Positions 14,521 to 22,431 of a stretch of DNA of 34,176 nt are shown here, piece after piece. The DNA is taken from assembly GCF_003986935.1 (NCBI RefSeq), contig NZ_RJZE01000038.1:1-34176 (forward strand), written 5' to 3'. Both the position numbers and the translations under genes were made by a program. The notes under the pieces are model-generated. The model did no database searches. It saw only the letters and a program-made list of their open reading frames with translations, and was not told the origin of the DNA. The DNA comes from Paraburkholderia kururiensis JCM 10599 = LMG 19447 (GTDB taxonomy: Bacteria; Pseudomonadota; Gammaproteobacteria; Burkholderiales; Burkholderiaceae). Each line of letters starts with the position of its first letter. Position 1 is the first letter of the stretch.

Positions 14521-15992
14521 CCGCCAGCTCGTTGCATCAGCCGATGGAGCCCGCGGCACTGACCGCCGTGCACGAGCGCCGCGTGGCGCTCATCCGGCAG
14601 GCTGCCAACGAGGCGAGCGAGCCAGAGTACCGCCAGCGCTGGGGCGAGGTGCTCGCGCGCTGCGCAACGTGGTTCTCGAGCCTGCCGTGGTCGCCGGAAC
14701 TCTACCGCGAGCCCGGTGGTGCCTTCCGCTGCACGGTGGAAACTGCGTTCTACGCGATGCGTCTGGCGGGTGGCCAGAAGTTCGGCACGAACCTGCCATC
14801 CGAACATCGGCGCCGGGTCGAGCCGCAGTACAACCATGCCGTGTTTCTCGCCGCGGTGTGCTCCGGTCTGGACGAGCCGTACCGGCATTTTGTGGTGCTG
14901 CGTGAACGCGACCGTGCAGAGTGGAATCCCGCCGCGCATGGGGCCCTTGGCCCGTGGCTCGGTGGGAGCGCCTACGCTGTTCAACGCCGCGCGGCGCCGC
15001 TGCCGGTAGAACGCATGCGCACCGCGCTTTTCGCGCAAAACCTGATTGGCCACGAGCTGCTGGCCGGATACGAGGCGGACGTGCTGACGCAGCTGTTCGG
15101 GGCGATTAACCCCGTGCCTCATCCGCAAGGTGCCGAGTCGCTCGTGCATAAGGTCGTGCGCCAGGCAGTGAGCGTGGCGGCCGACTTCGACCGAAAGGCG
15201 CAGCAGGGCGTGTATGAGGCGGTGCCTTATCCGGTGCCAGCCGCGGTGCACGTCGCGGCAGCGGTTCAGCCGGTCGTGGCCTCGCCGGCTCCGTCACCAG
15301 CCGGGATGCAGGCCGCCGGTGCCGTGCCGGCAGCTGTGATAGCGACGGCTTCGCGCCTGTCGCCGCCTTTGACGGCGTCGCCCGCATCGCCAGCCGCAGT
15401 GCCTGCCTCCTCCGTGCCCTCCGTTGCTCATGCTACCGACGCGCGCAGAGCGACGTCACCGGCAGATGCCGCCGCGAACGCAACGGGGCCGTCGTCGCTG
15501 ATGGAAGCGATCCGGGAGGATCTGGCGCGCGCGACGACGGGCGACTCCACCTCCGCGCCAGCGGCGCCGTCTGCCCCGGAAGGGGTGGCCCGCACGACTG
15601 GCCAGAAGCAGGACGCGCAACTCGGTCTGCCGTTCCAGGGCGATACCGCACCGGTGGCGGCGCCGGTGGATCCGGGCGCGATGCGTCCCCGCGCGGCACG
15701 AGAGGAACGCGCAGGCGTGCCTGCCACGTTCGACCAGGTGCTGGAGGGTCAGCCCAACATGATCCGCGAGTTTTTCCGGGCGCTGGCCGAAGACGTTGCA
15801 GCGGGCAAGGCAAAGGTCGCCTGGACCGACAAGGGTCTGTCAGTATCGAAGCGACTCGTGGGCAGCTACGGCGTGGCCAGCGACACGCTTGTCGAACATC
15901 TGCGCAGGCGCGGTCTGCTCGTGGCCAATGTGCAGACGGAGATCGTGCTCGCACCGCGAGCTGGCGAACTCATCGTGGAGCGCGGAGCGTGA
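14517..15992 (+). CDS. TraI_2/MobH-like relaxase relative with lost active-site residues
   Basis: Encodes 491 residues from GTG 14517, coupled by GTGA to the TrbL-like gene. Residues about 50-150 align with the TraI_2 domain of MobH relaxases (LPWSPELYREPGGAF, VETAFYAMRLAGG, RRRVEPQYNHAVFLAAV). In active members the first region carries several His and the last reads HD-x-GK; here they read RCTVETA (71-77) and CSGLDEP (115-121), so the catalytic His and His-Asp are missing. A long Pro/Ala/Ser linker (about 235-400) leads to a C-terminal winged-helix-like part (FFRALAEDVAAGKAKVAWTDKGL) as in DUF1528. Position before TraD is that of traI in SXT/TOL-type elements. It may be a DNA-binding accessory rather than a nicking enzyme. 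Confidence 0.65.
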   Translation: MTASSLHQPMEPAALTAVHERRVALIRQAANEASEPEYRQRWGEVLARCATWFSSLPWSPELYREPGGAFRCTVETAFYAMRLAGGQKFGTNLPSEHRRRVEPQYNHAVFLAAVCSGLDEPYRHFVVLRERDRAEWNPAAHGALGPWLGGSAYAVQRRAAPLPVERMRTALFAQNLIGHELLAGYEADVLTQLFGAINPVPHPQGAESLVHKVVRQAVSVAADFDRKAQQGVYEAVPYPVPAAVHVAAAVQPVVASPAPSPAGMQAAGAVPAAVIATASRLSPPLTASPASPAAVPASSVPSVAHATDARRATSPADAAANATGPSSLMEAIREDLARATTGDSTSAPAAPSAPEGVARTTGQKQDAQLGLPFQGDTAPVAAPVDPGAMRPRAAREERAGVPATFDQVLEGQPNMIREFFRALAEDVAAGKAKVAWTDKGLSVSKRLVGSYGVASDTLVEHLRRRGLLVANVQTEIVLAPRAGELIVERGA

Positions 15993-17869
15993 ACGCTGTC
16001 AGCCCCTACATCAACCATTTCCGGCCGGTCTACGAAATCCGGGCAACGATTTTCTGGTTCGTTGCCCTCGTCTTTCTCCCGTTCTCGGGCATGCCCTATG
16101 GCTGGGCCTTTTCCCTTGCGATGCTGGTGCCGCTCGCCTTGCGGGGCACGCAGGTCTGGAAGGCGCTGCGCTTTCGTCTGGCGATCTCGACCAAATGGCT
16201 GACGACGCTTCCAGTGCCCCAGCTGATGGCGGTGCAGAGGAAGATGCGCGAGGAGAGCAACTCGATGTACCTGGGCACAGGCTTCGAGTGGACCCAGAAG
16301 CACTGCCAGATCGCACACGATATCCTGCGCATGCCCACTACCGACATACCGGGCTTGCCCAAGTGGCTGGGGAAAACGCGACGCGGTCGCGAAATAGAAG
16401 CGGCCATCGAGAAGATGTTCGTACCGGCCAACAGCATTCGCGACCGCGAGCCGCAGGGCGTCTCGTGGATTCACGGCATGGAGCCCAGCAAGGTCCGCAT
16501 CCCGTTTCACTACAAGGCGATGAGCGCGCACACCGCCGTGGGCGGCACCACCGGTTCGGGCAAGACGCGCACCTACGAGGTCATCTCCACCCAGGTGATC
16601 CACTGCGGCGATGTGCTTATCGTCATTGACCCGAAGAACGACAAGGACTGGAAAGCGCGTGTCGAGCGCGAGTGCGCACGCACCGGCCGCAAGTTCCTCT
16701 ATTTCAGTCAGGCCAAGCCGCTCGAATCGATCCGGCTGAATCCGCTGGAGAACTGGTCGCAGCCGTCAGAAATTCCTGGGCGCATCGCACAATTGATGGA
16801 GGAGGGGCCGTTCCGGGACTTCGCCTTCCTTTTCATCGATCGCGCGGTCAAGGGCGAGCTGTATATCGGGGACAAGCCGAACCTGCGCTCCATTCTCAAA
16901 TATGCGCAGGCCGGTGTCGCCAAGCTGCTCGAACGCAGCCTGGAGCGGTTCTTCCGGGAGAAGGGCCTCGACAACTGGGAAGAGCTGGTCGCCACGACGG
17001 TCACCCAGATCGGCGGCAAGCCTGGGAGTACGTCGCGCGTCGACGCCATGGTGCTGCTGTACAACGAGCGGTACGCGCATAACGATCTCGGCCACGAGGC
17101 GATCGACGGGCTCATTGCGACTCATACACACGACCGCGATCACTACACGCGGGTCATCGCGTCTGTCATGCCGCTCCTGCAGATGCTCGCGACCGGCGAG
17201 ACGGGCCTTATGCTCGCTCCCAAGGTCGAAGACTTCGAGGACGAGCGGGAAATCTGGGACATCGACCGGATCATCAAGCAGAAGGCCGTGCTGTACATGG
17301 GCTTCGACTCGTTGTCGAACAGCATCGTCCAGAAGGCAATCGCATCCCTCGTGCTGGCCGACGTTGCGGCAGTGTGCGGCGCGATCTACAACTTCTACAA
17401 GGAGACGCCCGATGTCGTGCTCATCATCGACGAGGTGGCCGAAGCGATCAACGAGCAGGTGATCCAGATCCTCAACAAGGGGCGCGGCGCAGGCTTCAAG
17501 GCGTTCGTCGCGTTCCAGACCCGCTCCGACCTGGAAGCGAAGCTCGGAAACGCTGCAAAGATGCTGCAGGTTTTGGGCAACCTGAACAACCAGATCATCT
17601 TACGCTTGGAAGACAGCGACACGGCACAGTGGTTCTCGGACAAGGTCGGGGAGACAGCCATCCGCAATATCCAGGTGTCCGGTGGCACGAGCCGCGGCAG
17701 CGAAGGGCACATCGGCGAGTTCAACGGAACCATCACCCGGTCGCTGCAGCTGGAGAAGGTGCCACTCATCCCCGTGGCGCTCATCCAGCGCTTACCCAAC
17801 CTGCAGTACTTCATGCGCATCTCAGGGGGCGCTGTGTATCAGGGCCGCATTCCAATCCTGCAAGGCTAG
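15989..17869 (+). CDS. traD: TraD-type coupling protein (T4CP), SXT/TOL subfamily
   Basis: Encodes 626 residues from GTG 15989, overlapping the previous stop (GTGA). Two N-terminal membrane helices (IRATIFWFVALVFLPFSG and WAFSLAMLVPLAL) anchor it. Walker A is GTTGSGKT (186-193), Walker B is VVLIIDEVAEA (about 475-485), followed by a motif with the coupling Gln, AFVAFQTRSDLEA. Length and motif spacing match VirD4/TraG/TraD proteins that dock the relaxosome at the secretion channel and pump DNA. The traI-traD-DUF4400 neighbourhood is that of SXT/R391 and TOL-like conjugative elements. Confidence 0.92.
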   Translation: MNAVSPYINHFRPVYEIRATIFWFVALVFLPFSGMPYGWAFSLAMLVPLALRGTQVWKALRFRLAISTKWLTTLPVPQLMAVQRKMREESNSMYLGTGFEWTQKHCQIAHDILRMPTTDIPGLPKWLGKTRRGREIEAAIEKMFVPANSIRDREPQGVSWIHGMEPSKVRIPFHYKAMSAHTAVGGTTGSGKTRTYEVISTQVIHCGDVLIVIDPKNDKDWKARVERECARTGRKFLYFSQAKPLESIRLNPLENWSQPSEIPGRIAQLMEEGPFRDFAFLFIDRAVKGELYIGDKPNLRSILKYAQAGVAKLLERSLERFFREKGLDNWEELVATTVTQIGGKPGSTSRVDAMVLLYNERYAHNDLGHEAIDGLIATHTHDRDHYTRVIASVMPLLQMLATGETGLMLAPKVEDFEDEREIWDIDRIIKQKAVLYMGFDSLSNSIVQKAIASLVLADVAAVCGAIYNFYKETPDVVLIIDEVAEAINEQVIQILNKGRGAGFKAFVAFQTRSDLEAKLGNAAKMLQVLGNLNNQIILRLEDSDTAQWFSDKVGETAIRNIQVSGGTSRGSEGHIGEFNGTITRSLQLEKVPLIPVALIQRLPNLQYFMRISGGAVYQGRIPILQG

Positions 17870-17880
17870 ACAAAACAGGC

Positions 17881-18402
17881 ATGACTTCCACCTTGTTCAA
17901 AAAAATCATTCGCGAACACAGACTTTCCTCCCACCTGGTACCGGTGTTCACGATCGCGCCCGAGCTTGAACTCGCCTGCTCGCGTCTCGCGGATTTTATC
18001 GGTGAGCGTTTCGAAGGTGAGCGCAAGCCGCTCATGTGCGAGATGCTGGAGGACGGCGTCGCGGAATACAGACGCGTGCGCAAGACGGGCGAGCCGCATG
18101 TCGCATTCATGCGCGGTCTGTTCAGCCGCGCGCACCTGCTCTACGCCCGGCGCTACGTGGCGAATGAGGGGGACCGAGTGCATGTGTGGTGGCCGATGCT
18201 TGAACCCGTCACGGCGTTCGAGGCCCGGTTTGGTGAAGGCGCGACCGCGATGGTCGACGAGGCGTGCCCCGAACGCATTACCCATAAGACCGCAGCTTTC
18301 CAGCTCGCAGCCCGGGCGCTCACCGGCGAGGGGTTCCGGCTCTACTTTGAGGACTACGATGTCGCTCACAGCTACCCTGATCGCGAAGCTGTCGGGGCTT
18401 GA
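17881..18402 (+). CDS. Hypothetical protein downstream of traD (173 aa)
   Basis: ATG 17881 lies 11 nt after the traD stop, with only a weak AGG upstream. The product is soluble and mixed: FKKIIREHRLSSHLVPVFTIAPELELACSRLADFIGERF, then a helical middle and VHVWWPMLEPVTAFEARFG. No signal peptide or membrane segment is seen and no family is recognised. Its last 44 nt overlap the next gene in another frame, so it belongs firmly to the conjugation operon. A role beside the coupling protein is inferred from position only. Confidence 0.6.
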   Translation: MTSTLFKKIIREHRLSSHLVPVFTIAPELELACSRLADFIGERFEGERKPLMCEMLEDGVAEYRRVRKTGEPHVAFMRGLFSRAHLLYARRYVANEGDRVHVWWPMLEPVTAFEARFGEGATAMVDEACPERITHKTAAFQLAARALTGEGFRLYFEDYDVAHSYPDREAVGA

Positions 18403-18619
18403 CCAGGTCGACGCCGCGCGCGTGCTCTCGACGGTGCGTTCGCAGGATGACCTCGCGGCGCCTGCGCCGCCGGAGTTCGCGCGCGGACGCAAGGCCCGTG
18501 CGTACGGGCTCGCAGTTGTCATCGTGCGCAACCCGGTGCGTTTCTGGCTGGGGCTCGTGGGCCTGACCGCATTCCCGGTCTACCTGCTCCTGTCCGTGGT
18601 GGAGTGGCTTCATGGCTAG
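18359..18619 (+). CDS. Small membrane protein in the conjugation operon (86 aa)
   Basis: ATG 18359 lies 44 nt inside the previous gene and the product ends at 18619. The N-terminal half is polar and helical (LIAKLSGLDQVDAARVLSTVRSQDD), the C-terminal half holds one or two hydrophobic segments (AYGLAVVIVRNPVRFWLG and LVGLTAFPVYLLLSVVEWL). The first gene copy of this overlap length is unusual, but the clean membrane segment and the 8-nt overlap with the DUF4400 gene support it. It could assist insertion or function of TraD or the DUF4400 protein. Confidence 0.6.
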   Translation: MSLTATLIAKLSGLDQVDAARVLSTVRSQDDLAAPAPPEFARGRKARAYGLAVVIVRNPVRFWLGLVGLTAFPVYLLLSVVEWLHG

Positions 18620-19217
18620 CAGCCGCTTCGTACGTCACGTCAAATGGTGGTTCGTGATCATGCCGCTGGCCACTGGCCTCGTAATGCCGGTTGTGCCAGA
18701 TCGCGCCCTGTTCGAGGTCAGCGACGTCGAATCGCAGTCCGTTGTCGATACGCTGGGCGAGGTCCGCGCAAGCGATGCCGTCGATGCAACCAACGCGCTG
18801 TTCCGCCGCTGGTTCGTCGACTCCGGTGCCGTGCGTGCGACGATGACCGCCGGGAGCGACCGCAGTGACCTTGATGCCGACGGCCTGAATGGCTTTGCCC
18901 GGGACTGGGCACGCCAGTTCTGGATGCTGGTGTATCGCGCGCTGTACCGCGTCCTGGTGATGCACACGTGGTTCGCCGGCATCGCGGTGCTCAGCATCGC
19001 TGCGGCTATCGACGGCGCAGTGCGCCGGAAGGTCCGGGCGGCGGCCGCCGGCATGGCCAGTCCGCTTTCCTTCCATCTGGCCATGCACGCGCTGCTCGTT
19101 CTCACTGGCGGTGCGTTTTCGGTGCTGTTGCTGCCGGTGCCGCTCGTCGCCCAGTGCTGGACGCTGCTGGCCATATTCCTGCCGCTGCTCATCTGGATCG
19201 TCAACTCGTCGGCCTGA
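18612..19217 (+). CDS. DUF4400 conjugative-element membrane protein
   Basis: Encodes 201 residues. Features match the DUF4400 (ICE PFL_4697) family: an N-terminal membrane helix after VKWWFVIMP, a periplasmic segment (SDVESQSVVDTLGEVRASDAVDATNALFRRWFVDSG), and three C-terminal helices (WFAGIAVLSIAAAIDGAV, LSFHLAMHALLVLTGGAFSVLLLPVPL, CWTLLAIFLPLLIWIV). The family is regularly found next to traD in SXT/TOL-type elements; its precise role is not established. It is the last gene of the operon and is followed by a hairpin terminator. Confidence 0.8.
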   Translation: MASSRFVRHVKWWFVIMPLATGLVMPVVPDRALFEVSDVESQSVVDTLGEVRASDAVDATNALFRRWFVDSGAVRATMTAGSDRSDLDADGLNGFARDWARQFWMLVYRALYRVLVMHTWFAGIAVLSIAAAIDGAVRRKVRAAAAGMASPLSFHLAMHALLVLTGGAFSVLLLPVPLVAQCWTLLAIFLPLLIWIVNSSA

Positions 19218-19250
19218 GCGTCATCGGTCCACTTCCTCTATCTCCTCCGG

Positions 19251-19277
19251 GAAAGCTCACGATTTTAGTGAGCTTTC
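19251..19277 (+). terminator. Hairpin terminator after the conjugation operon
   Basis: GAAAGCTCAC (19251-19260) and GTGAGCTTTC (19268-19277) form a perfect 10-bp stem with a 7-nt loop (GATTTTA). The trailing T-tract is short, so termination may be partial, or the hairpin may protect the 3' end. Confidence 0.7.
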
Positions 19278-19288
19278 TGCCATTTGGC

Positions 19289-19304
19289 GTTCAGGCGCCT
19301 GAAC
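19289..19304. promoter_or_regulatory. Second copy of the palindromic operator candidate
   Basis: GTTCAGGCGCCTGAAC, identical to the core at 8324-8339, lies 151 nt before ATG 19455. In both copies the TTTTGCC box starts 66-74 nt after the palindrome, so the relative layout is also similar. Confidence 0.7.
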
Positions 19305-19369
19305 CGTCAGCACATTCGGCGCATCGACACGGCACCCGACCTGCCGGAAAGCCCCCGCAATTGAACGCG

Positions 19370-19406
19370 TTTTGCCCAGATATGGCGGCGGCCCGCCGGA
19401 ACAATA
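19370..19406 (+). promoter_or_regulatory. Promoter of the 19455-22051 operon (TTTTGCC ... GAACAATA)
   Basis: TTTTGCC (19370-19376), 22 nt, then GAACAATA (19399-19406), matching the conjugation operon promoter. Transcription would start near 19413, leaving a leader of about 40 nt with AAGGGA before ATG 19455. Confidence 0.55.
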
Positions 19407-19454
19407 GGTGGGTGCCGCGCGCTGGTGCGCGTGCAACTCATAAGGGACAACGAC

Positions 19455-20330
19455 ATGAGCACCATCAACGAAGACGTGACGACCGATGCCGCAGCGGTGG
19501 CTGGTGTCGCCGCTGCGCGGGCATCGGGCCAGACTGCGACGGAACACGGCGATGCCGGCGAGCACGGGCGTGCACTCACTGACGGCGCCGACGATGAGGA
19601 ACTGGAGAGCGAACTCCAGCGGATGGAGAGCGATGCGGTGACGCTGCAGCGCGAAGGCATGATCAATGAGAGCGAGGCCAGCGAGAAGCTCGAGCAGGTC
19701 GCGCGCACGCGCCGCTTCTTTCGTGATCTGCCGCCGGCCGAGCGCCGTGCAATCGTCCTGCGCCGCCGCGAGATCGGCCGGCAACTGCTGGACAGGCAAC
19801 TGTCCGGCGCGGCTATCGTCCCCGCGCAGGTGCGCCTGAACCATACCCGCCTGCGGCCGCTGTTCGAACAGTGGTGGCCGTATCTCAACCGCATGAGCCT
19901 TAACATGCAGCGTTTTGGCCGTGCGACGTTTGGCGAGGACGACAAGGACACCGTCAACGCCTGGTTCGACAAACAGCTGAAGACCCTGGAAGCCTACGTC
20001 GACGAGCAGTTACAGGTGGCGGAGGGCTTCCGCGAGCGTACCGAGCGCGAAATGGTTGCGCGTGGCGACATCGTGTTCCAGCCGGCTGTCACGAAGCCGG
20101 CGCTCGATATCCAGGTCGAAGCCTACTCGCGCTTTGCGATGCGCCTGCTGTCCATCATCATGCGGTTCGACCGGGTAATGGATCACTTCGATTTCCTCGT
20201 CTGGAACGCTGTGCGCGACCAGTCCGACGTCGACGAGGAAACGGGCCGCTTCCTGCGCAAGTTCCAGCCGGTCGGCGTGCGGGGCTACATGACCCACCTG
20301 CGCCTGATGACGGCCGTGCGCGGTCTCTGA
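19455..20330 (+). CDS. DUF1845/AcaB-like (PFL_4669-type) conjugative-element protein
   Basis: Encodes 291 residues from ATG 19455 (AAGGGA upstream). The first 45 residues are Ala/Gly/Asp-rich and probably disordered, followed by acidic helices (EELESELQRMESDAVTLQREGM). The C-terminal third, from LDIQVEAYSRFAMRLLSIIMRFDRVMDHFDF onward, resembles the DUF1845 domain, whose members include AcaB of IncC plasmids, a transcription regulator of transfer genes. The match is from memory and moderate. It has its own promoter and palindrome, shared with the conjugation operon, which would suit a regulator, but its position could also reflect an accessory transfer function. Confidence 0.5.
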   Translation: MSTINEDVTTDAAAVAGVAAARASGQTATEHGDAGEHGRALTDGADDEELESELQRMESDAVTLQREGMINESEASEKLEQVARTRRFFRDLPPAERRAIVLRRREIGRQLLDRQLSGAAIVPAQVRLNHTRLRPLFEQWWPYLNRMSLNMQRFGRATFGEDDKDTVNAWFDKQLKTLEAYVDEQLQVAEGFRERTEREMVARGDIVFQPAVTKPALDIQVEAYSRFAMRLLSIIMRFDRVMDHFDFLVWNAVRDQSDVDEETGRFLRKFQPVGVRGYMTHLRLMTAVRGL

Positions 20331-20338
20331 GCGGCGCC

Positions 20339-22051
20339 ATGCTCGACGGCCTGAACCCGCAGCAGCTGGAAGTCGCCCGGTCGCGCCGTCACTGCCTGGC
20401 CGTGGCCTGTCCGGGTGCGGGCAAGACCAAGACGATCGCCGCGAGAGCTGCGGCCCTGCTTCAGGAGCCCGGCACCCTGGTTGGCGCGGTCACGTTCAGC
20501 AAGGACGCCGCCGTCGAACTGCGCGAGCGCATCCTCAGGCTTGTGGGCTCTGCCGCAAAGAGCCGCCTCATCGCCGGGACATTCCACTCGCTTGGTTTTC
20601 GACAGATCGGGCAGCGCGGTGGCAGGCGGCAGGACATCGCTTCCGATGGTGACCGCATGGGCCTGCTCATGCGGGCGCTGGCCGAGACTGGCCTGAACTG
20701 GAAGGTCGAGGAGGCCGTGCCGGTCATCGAGCAGCTGAAGACGGGCGCCACACACGCCGTCGAGGGGTCGCCCGAAGCGATCCTCTACGAGGCCTATCAG
20801 GAAGCGCTCGTGCGTAACGGCAAGATCGACTTCCAGGACATGCTGCGCCTGTCGGTCGCGGGCATGCAATCAGGTGACATTGAACCATACGCGTTCACCC
20901 ATCTGCTCGTTGACGAATTTCAGGACACCGACCCGCTGCAGTACCGCTGGGTCGAACTGCACGCCGAGGCGGGTGCCTGCGTGACCGTGGTCGGTGACGA
21001 CGACCAGAGCATCTATGGCTTCCGGGCGGCGATGGGTTTTCGCGGCATGGAGGGGTTCGTGGGCAAGTTTGAAGCGCAGCGTGTGGTCCTTGGCAGCAAC
21101 TACCGGTGCCGCGCCGAGATCCTTGTGGCCGCCGACCGGCTGATCCAGCACAATCAGGACCGCGTCCCCAAGGTGCTGCACGCCGTGAAGGGCGCGGGCG
21201 GCGTGGTGGTTGCGCGACGCTTCAATGATGAATACGATGACGCCGCGGCCGCCGTCGAAGCGCTTCAACCCAGGCTCCGGTCAGGCCAGTCGTGTGCCAT
21301 TCTGTCACGCACGAACCGCGTGCTCGACGCCGTTGAGTCCGTCTGCCGCTCGTATGGCGTGAAGTACTTTCGCGCTTCCGGTCGCTCGGTCCTCGATCAG
21401 CCCGAGGGCGCGCTGATGTGTAACCTTCTCCAGATCGTCCAGCGCGTGAAGCTCAACGGTCTCGACGCCGTCCTCGGATACGCCGGCATGAGCACGCGGG
21501 ACCTCACGGCGCTGCACAACGCGATGGGCGCGACGCTCGCGCAGAAGCAGAAAAAGGAACTGGTCGCCCTGGGCCTGACCGAAGATACGGCATCCGCCTA
21601 TCGCGGATTCATGAAACGCCTGGCCGAATGGCAGACGCTGTGCGAGCGTGAGTTCTACTCGCTCGCGCTCGAGGGCGTGCGCGAGTGGATGATGACCTAC
21701 GTGCGCAAGGAGGCGGCCGAGCGGGCGGTGAATGCTACATACGACGTGGTTTCACGGCTCAACGGCTCATTCAGCGAGCGCATCGACTTTCTGAAGCGTG
21801 CCAACAATGAACCGGCACCCGATGCGCTGGTGCTCACCACCATGCATAGCTCGAAGGGGCTTGAGTGGGATCACGTATGGATCACTCGGGCCGAGGAAGG
21901 CGTGGTGCCCGACCCGAAGAGCCCGGAGTCGGAAGAGCGGCGCCTCTTTTACGTTGCCATGACCCGCGCCCGGGAGACACTGACCATTTCGTCGGTCCAG
22001 AAGAATCCGCCAACGCGATTCGTTCACGAAGCGAGCGTGCCAGAGGCATGA
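20339..22051 (+). CDS. UvrD/Rep-family ATP-dependent DNA helicase
   Basis: Encodes 570 residues, about 100-150 shorter than UvrD or Rep. Superfamily 1A motifs in order: Q-like LNPQQLEV (5-12), Walker A ACPGAGKT (23-30), Ia VTFSKDAAVEL, Walker B LLVDEFQDTDPLQ (189-201), motif III VVGDDDQSIYGFRAA (218-231), motif IV SNYRC, motif V TTMHSSKGLEWDHV and motif VI FYVAMTRARETL near the C-terminus. It unwinds DNA 3'-5'; on a conjugative element it could assist transfer replication, plasmid replication or repair. It follows the DUF1845-like gene by 8 nt and is probably cotranscribed. Confidence 0.9.
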   Translation: MLDGLNPQQLEVARSRRHCLAVACPGAGKTKTIAARAAALLQEPGTLVGAVTFSKDAAVELRERILRLVGSAAKSRLIAGTFHSLGFRQIGQRGGRRQDIASDGDRMGLLMRALAETGLNWKVEEAVPVIEQLKTGATHAVEGSPEAILYEAYQEALVRNGKIDFQDMLRLSVAGMQSGDIEPYAFTHLLVDEFQDTDPLQYRWVELHAEAGACVTVVGDDDQSIYGFRAAMGFRGMEGFVGKFEAQRVVLGSNYRCRAEILVAADRLIQHNQDRVPKVLHAVKGAGGVVVARRFNDEYDDAAAAVEALQPRLRSGQSCAILSRTNRVLDAVESVCRSYGVKYFRASGRSVLDQPEGALMCNLLQIVQRVKLNGLDAVLGYAGMSTRDLTALHNAMGATLAQKQKKELVALGLTEDTASAYRGFMKRLAEWQTLCEREFYSLALEGVREWMMTYVRKEAAERAVNATYDVVSRLNGSFSERIDFLKRANNEPAPDALVLTTMHSSKGLEWDHVWITRAEEGVVPDPKSPESEERRLFYVAMTRARETLTISSVQKNPPTRFVHEASVPEA

Positions 22052-22334
22052 ACGTTCGATGTGCGCTGGGGGGCACCGGCATTACTAATGCGAGCGCCTC
22101 ATTCGCAGACTTACACTCCTGGTACAACGAAGCGCGCCGCACCCACTGGACTTCACCGTCCTCCCTGCGGCGATCGAGCGCTGCGTCCGGCGAAAGCCGA
22201 TCGAATCGGTCATAGGCGTCCGCGTCGGCCCGGACGAACGACGCACGGCACATAGCATATCCCGGCACCGGGTGCGCTGGCGCCGGTTCTCGTGCCTGAG
22301 TCGCGCTGGCGTTGACTTCACGTGTTACCGGGAG

Positions 22335-22384
22335 CGTTGTGCAACGAACAGACGAGACCAAAATTTCGAAAATACGATTTTGGT
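22335..22384. promoter_or_regulatory. AT-rich inverted repeats upstream of the secreted-protein gene
   Basis: Two inverted repeats lie close together in a locally AT-rich patch: CGTTGTGCAACG (22335-22346, perfect) and ACCAAAAT (22357-22364) with ATTTTGGT (22377-22384), 12 nt apart. They are candidate operators or promoter elements for the gene at 22432. The stretch 22052-22431 holds no convincing gene. Confidence 0.4.
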
Positions 22385-22431
22385 ATGAGCATAGTTTGCT
22401 TCGGGCTGACATCTTATGCGGTACATCATGA

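Noticed and set aside
22091..22216. Possible remnant of a HigB-like toxin (ADLHSWYNEARRTHWTSP)
   Set aside because: Only a short stretch resembles the family; no start, no continuation in any frame and no antitoxin beside it.
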